DNA from: SFHK01 sp045538305
GTDB lineage: Bacteria; Bacillota; Clostridia; Christensenellales; Aristaeellaceae
NCBI GenBank assembly: GCA_045538305.1
Contig: JAZSRC010000047.1
Span: 1-18,433 of the forward strand
Direction: 5' to 3'
DNA length: 18,433 nucleotides
Under the pieces are notes generated by a model. The model did not search any database and had not been told where the DNA came from. It was given only the letters and a program-made list of their open reading frames with translations. The translations under genes were made by a program, and so were the position numbers. Below, piece by piece: positions 15,184 through 18,433 of this stretch. The stretch's first letter is position 1. Each line of letters starts with the position of its first letter.

Positions 15184-16587
15184 TTATACGGGCATTGCGT
15201 TGTTCTTCTTGTCGAGAACGCTGTTATCGAGCTTCAGCTGCTCGGCCTGGCGATACTCGAAGAACTTGGGGGCAACCTGCGGGAACAGAGCGTAGGAAAG
15301 TACGTCCTCTTCCTGGGTGTACCAGCGTGCGCACTCTGCACGGTACTTCTCGAGCTCCGGCGGAATGTCGTCTGCGGGACGCTTGGTGATCAGCTTCTGG
15401 GAGCCAATAACCTTCTTGCGAACTTCCTCGTTTACGGGCGCCGGGAGACGGCCGTATTCACCGCGCATAAGGCCCTGGGACTCCTTCGGATTCATCTTGT
15501 AGCGCTCGCCGCTGATTACGTTCATAACGGCCTGCGTACCGACGATCTGGCTGGTAGGCGTTACCAGCGGCGGATAGCCGAAATCCTTACGTACACGCGG
15601 TACCTCTGCAAGTACCTCGTACAGCTTGTCGGACTGACCGGCCTGCTTGAGCTGGTTGATCAGGTTGGAAAGCATGCCGCCGGGAACCTGATACTTGAGG
15701 GTGTTAACGTCAACATTCAGAACCTTGGGATCGAGGCTGCCCTGCTCCTTCAGCTTGGTGGCTACCTTGCGGAAGTGCTCGGTGGCCTTGGTCAGCTCGT
15801 TAAGGTCGATGCCGGTGTCGTACTCAGTGCCCTGCAGGGTAGCGATGAGAGCTTCGGTCGCAGGCTGTGCAGTTCCGTTGCCGAGCGGAGACAGAGCGGT
15901 ATCAACGATATCAACGCCTGCTTCGATGGCCTTCAGGTTGACCATGTCGCCGGTACCGGTGGTATTGTGGGTATGCATGTGAACGAGGGTTTCCTTCTTA
16001 AGCGCCTGCTTAAGCTTCTTTACGAGGCTGTATGCATCATAGGGCAGCAGAAGGTTAGCCATGTCCTTAATGCAGATGTTCTGAGCGCCCATTTTTTCCA
16101 GCTGAACAGCAAGTTCTACAAAGTAGTCCTCGGTGTGTACAGGAGAAGAGGTGTAGGAAAGAGCAACTTCGCAGATTCCGCCAAACTTGTTGGTAGCGTC
16201 GATTGCCTGCTTCAGGTTGCGGGTATCGTTCAGAGCGTCAAAAATACGGATAACGGAGATGCCGTTTTTAATGGAGAGGCGAACAAACTCCTCTACCACG
16301 TCGTGTGCATAGTGCTTATAGCCAAGAATGTTCTGGCCACGGAAAAGCATCTGCAGCTTGGTCTTGGGCATGGCTTCCTTCAGCTTGCGGAGTCTTACCC
16401 ACGGATCCTCGTTCAGGAAGCGAAGGCAGCTGTCAAAAGTCGCGCCGCCCCAGCACTCCAGGGAATAGAAACCGGCATTATCCAGAATCTCGCATGCGGG
16501 CAGCATGTCTTCGGTACGCATACGGGTTGCGGCCTGAGACTGGTGCGCGTCACGCAGAATGGTATCGGTAATCATAACCTTTCCCAT
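15184..16587 (-). CDS. oadA: Oxaloacetate decarboxylase alpha subunit (carboxyltransferase only)
   Basis: OadA moves the carboxyl group of oxaloacetate onto the biotin carrier, releasing pyruvate. The 467-residue product has the DRE-TIM carboxyltransferase core: TDTILRDAHQS (metal ligand D13), MLFRGQNILGYKHYA, FDALND, CIKDMAN (K174, the carbamylated-type lysine) and HMHTHNTTG (H205 and H207, metal ligands). A helical conserved domain follows (PGGMLSNLINQLKQ, DFGYPPLVTPTSQIVGTQAV). It stops without a biotin domain, which is encoded separately upstream. The ATG at 16587 is chosen because GGAGG lies 8 nt upstream. The frame itself opens at a TTG inside that site. The same core occurs in pyruvate carboxylase subunit B, but the adjacent OadB makes a decarboxylase pump far more likely. 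Confidence 0.94.
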   Translation of the reverse strand: MGKVMITDTILRDAHQSQAATRMRTEDMLPACEILDNAGFYSLECWGGATFDSCLRFLNEDPWVRLRKLKEAMPKTKLQMLFRGQNILGYKHYAHDVVEEFVRLSIKNGISVIRIFDALNDTRNLKQAIDATNKFGGICEVALSYTSSPVHTEDYFVELAVQLEKMGAQNICIKDMANLLLPYDAYSLVKKLKQALKKETLVHMHTHNTTGTGDMVNLKAIEAGVDIVDTALSPLGNGTAQPATEALIATLQGTEYDTGIDLNELTKATEHFRKVATKLKEQGSLDPKVLNVDVNTLKYQVPGGMLSNLINQLKQAGQSDKLYEVLAEVPRVRKDFGYPPLVTPTSQIVGTQAVMNVISGERYKMNPKESQGLMRGEYGRLPAPVNEEVRKKVIGSQKLITKRPADDIPPELEKYRAECARWYTQEEDVLSYALFPQVAPKFFEYRQAEQLKLDNSVLDKKNNAMPV

Positions 16588-16616
16588 AATATATTCCTCC
16601 AATTCTCAATAAGCTA

Positions 16617-18137
16617 TCAGCCGAACAGAGCGATGAATACGCCCGCGGCAACGGCAGAGCCGATAACGCCTGCAACGTTCGGACCCATGGCATGCATGAG
16701 AAGGAAGTTGCCGGGATCTTCTTCCTGACCGACCTTCTGGGAAACGCGGGCCGCCATGGGAACGGCGGATACGCCGGCAGAACCGATCAGCGGGTTTATG
16801 GAGTTGCCGCCGGAAAGCTTATTCATCAGCTTGGCGAGCAGTACGCCGCCTGCCGTACCAAAGCCGAACGCGACAACGCCGAGAATAACGATCTTAATGG
16901 TAGCAAAGGTAAGGAAGTCGGAGCCCTTGGTGGTTGCGCCAACGGTCAGACCGAGGAAAATGGTAACAATGTTGCAAAGCTCGTTCTGGACAGTCTTGTT
17001 CAGACGCTCGACAACGCCGCTTACACGCATAAGGTTACCAAGCATCAGCATGCCGACCAGGGGCGTTGCCGACGGGAGGAGAAGCGATACAACGATGGTA
17101 ACCATGATCGGGAAAACGATAAGCTCAGTCTTTGAAACCGGACGAAGCTGACCCATTCGGATCTGACGTTCTCTCTTCGTGGTCAGTGCCTTCATGATCG
17201 GGGGCTGAATTACAGGCACCAGTGCCATATAGGAATATGCTGCAACAGCAATCGGACCGAGGAGGTGCGGGGCAAGTTTTGTAGTTACAAAGATGGCAGT
17301 CGGGCCGTCCGCGCCTCCGATAATACCGATGGAGGCCGCTTCATTGGCGCTGAATCCCATAATCTTCGCCGCAAAGAATGCGAGGAATACGCCCAGCTGC
17401 GCGGCTGCGCCGAGAAGCAGGGACTTGGGATTTGCAAGCAGGGGGCCGAAGTCGGTCATCGCGCCGACGCCCATGAAGATGATCGGCGGGTAGATGCCGA
17501 GCTTAACGCCCTGATACAGATAGTACAGAAGGCCACCGTTTGCAGTCTGAAGCGCAGGCTCCATAATTTTACAGTCTTCGCAGAACCGCATAGCGACGTC
17601 GCTTGCATCCTTGCCGAGGGCAACCGCATACTGCGCAGCCGCCGCGGAAGCTTTTTCTACGTCTCCGCCAAACTCATGCAGGTGGTAGAAGGTGTATTTG
17701 GCATGATCCATAACACCACCGCCGGGCAGGTTTGCAAGCAGCATACCAAAGGCGATCGGGAGAAGGAGCAAGGGTTCAAACTGTTTTACAATAGCAAGGT
17801 ACAGAAGCAGGCAGGCCACGGCGATCATTGCATATTCCTGCCATCCGCCGGTGGCAAAGCCCGTGGACTTCGCAATGGATACAATGCCGTCCACGACATT
17901 GATTTCGGGATCTCCGCTCTCTTCAGCGGCAGGCGCAGCCTTGGCGCCGTCAGTAACGCCGTCTGCTGCGGCTTCTTCCTGAGACGCAGTGTTTTCGGTT
18001 GCTTCGGTTTCAACCGCAGCCGGAGCTTCTGCACCGGACTCGGTCTGAACGTTTTCCGCAACTGCGAAGATCATGGTAAATACCATCATCATCACTGCGC
18101 ACACAAGACACCAGGTGCGGAATCTTTTCTTGTTCAT
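16617..18137 (-). CDS. oadB: Na+-pumping oxaloacetate decarboxylase beta subunit, with extended N-terminus
   Basis: OadB is the membrane subunit that decarboxylates carboxybiotin and pumps Na+ outward. The 506-residue product has the key motifs: GGADGPTAIF (274-283, with D277 as the conserved ion-site aspartate), MLGNLMRVSGVVERL (about 365-379), GSAGVSAVPMAARVSQKVGQ (452-471) and a HAMGPNVAGVIGSA end. About ten hydrophobic helices are present. Two parts are unusual. The first is a signal-like helix (about 8-26) followed by about 70 Ala/Glu-rich residues before the conserved start near residue 98. The second is an insertion of about 58 residues (143-200, containing CEDC) between NLPGG and GGLLYYLYQG. 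The ATG at 18137 has GGAG 9 nt upstream. It lies 35 bp after the biotin-carrier gene and 29 bp before oadA. Confidence 0.95.
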   Translation of the reverse strand: MNKKRFRTWCLVCAVMMMVFTMIFAVAENVQTESGAEAPAAVETEATENTASQEEAAADGVTDGAKAAPAAEESGDPEINVVDGIVSIAKSTGFATGGWQEYAMIAVACLLLYLAIVKQFEPLLLLPIAFGMLLANLPGGGVMDHAKYTFYHLHEFGGDVEKASAAAAQYAVALGKDASDVAMRFCEDCKIMEPALQTANGGLLYYLYQGVKLGIYPPIIFMGVGAMTDFGPLLANPKSLLLGAAAQLGVFLAFFAAKIMGFSANEAASIGIIGGADGPTAIFVTTKLAPHLLGPIAVAAYSYMALVPVIQPPIMKALTTKRERQIRMGQLRPVSKTELIVFPIMVTIVVSLLLPSATPLVGMLMLGNLMRVSGVVERLNKTVQNELCNIVTIFLGLTVGATTKGSDFLTFATIKIVILGVVAFGFGTAGGVLLAKLMNKLSGGNSINPLIGSAGVSAVPMAARVSQKVGQEEDPGNFLLMHAMGPNVAGVIGSAVAAGVFIALFG

Positions 18138-18172
18138 TTTGATTAACTCCAATCTTTACTCAATTTCACTGA

Positions 18173-18433
18173 TCAGTTCAGAGAAACAAGTACGTCGCCG
18201 GAGTTAACGGTAGCACCCTTCTGAACGTTTACGCTGGCAACAACGCCGTCACGGGGAGCCATGATTTCGAGTTCCATCTGCATGGCCTCGAGGATAACGA
18301 GAACGTCGCCCTTCTTTACATTCTGGCCCTGGGATACCTTAACGGCATTGATGTTGCCGGGCATGGGAGCCTTAACATCCTCTGCGCCTGCGGGAGCGGC
18401 GGCAGCGGGCTTGGCGGCGGGGGCGGGAGCCGG
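18173..18433 (-). CDS. Biotin-carrier (biotinyl/lipoyl-fold) subunit of the decarboxylase, partial, lysine replaced by Gln
   Basis: The gene runs off the right edge, so the last 86 codons are seen. They encode a Pro/Ala linker (PAPAPAAKPAAAAPAG) and then a complete biotinyl domain (VKAPMPGNINAVKVSQGQNV, KKGDVLVILEAMQMELEIM, APRDGVVASVNVQKGATV, NSGDVLVSLN). The fold and the position before oadB identify it as the separate biotin carrier that shuttles carboxyl groups between OadA and OadB. The motif is normally EAMKM with biotin on the lysine. Here the codon at 18278-18280 is CAG, giving EAMQM, so the domain as read could not be biotinylated at the usual site. Either the base is a sequencing or assembly error, or this copy is inactive or works with another carrier. 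A short flexible Pro/Ala arm is normal for the family. Confidence 0.88.
   Translation of the reverse strand, partial: PAPAPAAKPAAAAPAGAEDVKAPMPGNINAVKVSQGQNVKKGDVLVILEAMQMELEIMAPRDGVVASVNVQKGATVNSGDVLVSLN

Noticed and set aside
15184..16587. Annotation as pyruvate carboxylase subunit B
   Set aside because: The carboxyltransferase core alone cannot distinguish the two. Clustering with OadB and a separate carrier, and the lack of a biotin carboxylase gene, favour oxaloacetate decarboxylase.
15775..16728. Plus-strand frame of 317 codons opposite oadA and the end of oadB
   Set aside because: The minus-strand oadA and oadB are unambiguous. The plus frame crosses their boundary and has no supporting signals.
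17265..18146. Plus-strand frame opposite oadB
   Set aside because: It is antisense to the conserved membrane subunit. The long frame arises from codon bias of the real gene.

Overview
The window looks like chromosomal DNA from an anaerobic Bacillota bacterium of the class Clostridia, probably a gut or plant-fibre-degrading species. The grounds are Gram-positive-type ribosome binding sites (GGAGG 7-10 nt before starts), use of GTG and TTG starts, tightly packed operons, a citCDEFX citrate lyase cluster, a Na+-pumping oxaloacetate decarboxylase with a separate biotin-carrier subunit, and GH51 and GH88 glycosidases. Genus cannot be set from the sequence. No tRNA, rRNA, CRISPR array, insertion sequence or phage gene is visible. 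No stretch longer than about 240 bp lacks a gene.

Region 1 (1-7033, minus strand) is a probable long operon. A clear sigma-A-type promoter at 7099-7127 is followed by a six-helix DUF624-like membrane protein carrying a large coiled-coil insertion, a SAM-dependent methyltransferase, the redox chaperone Hsp33 (hslO), a TPR protein, a HEAT-repeat-like protein and a zinc-ribbon/one-TM/TPR-like membrane protein. It ends at the start of a GH51 alpha-L-arabinofuranosidase that runs off the left edge. Region 2 (7274-8107, plus strand) is one secreted protein with three SH3-like segments, separated from the next operon by a long convergent hairpin.

Region 3 (8208-12821, minus strand) is citC-citD-citE-citF-citX followed by a YfcE-type phosphodiesterase, with overlapping or nearly overlapping genes. 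A divergent promoter pair at 12851-12922 drives this operon leftward. Rightward it drives Region 4 (12951-15065): a P-loop protein with an alanyl-tRNA-synthetase-like second additional domain (SAD), and a GH88 unsaturated glucuronyl hydrolase. Region 4 ends in a strong intrinsic terminator.

Region 5 (15184-18433, minus strand) encodes oxaloacetate decarboxylase in the order biotin-carrier subunit (partial), oadB, oadA, followed by its own terminator. Citrate lyase splits citrate to acetate and oxaloacetate, and the Na+-pumping decarboxylase turns oxaloacetate into pyruvate and CO2 while exporting Na+. Regions 3 and 5 could therefore form a citrate fermentation route. No citrate transporter and no citG are in the window.

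The most surprising observation is in the biotin carrier. The residue that should be the biotinylated lysine of the AMKM motif is a glutamine (AMQM, codon CAG at 18278-18280). Other points of interest are the P-loop/SAD fusion, a short CitF, an OadB with a signal-like N-terminal extension and an internal insertion, and the hslO-TPR-HEAT-zinc-ribbon gene group.
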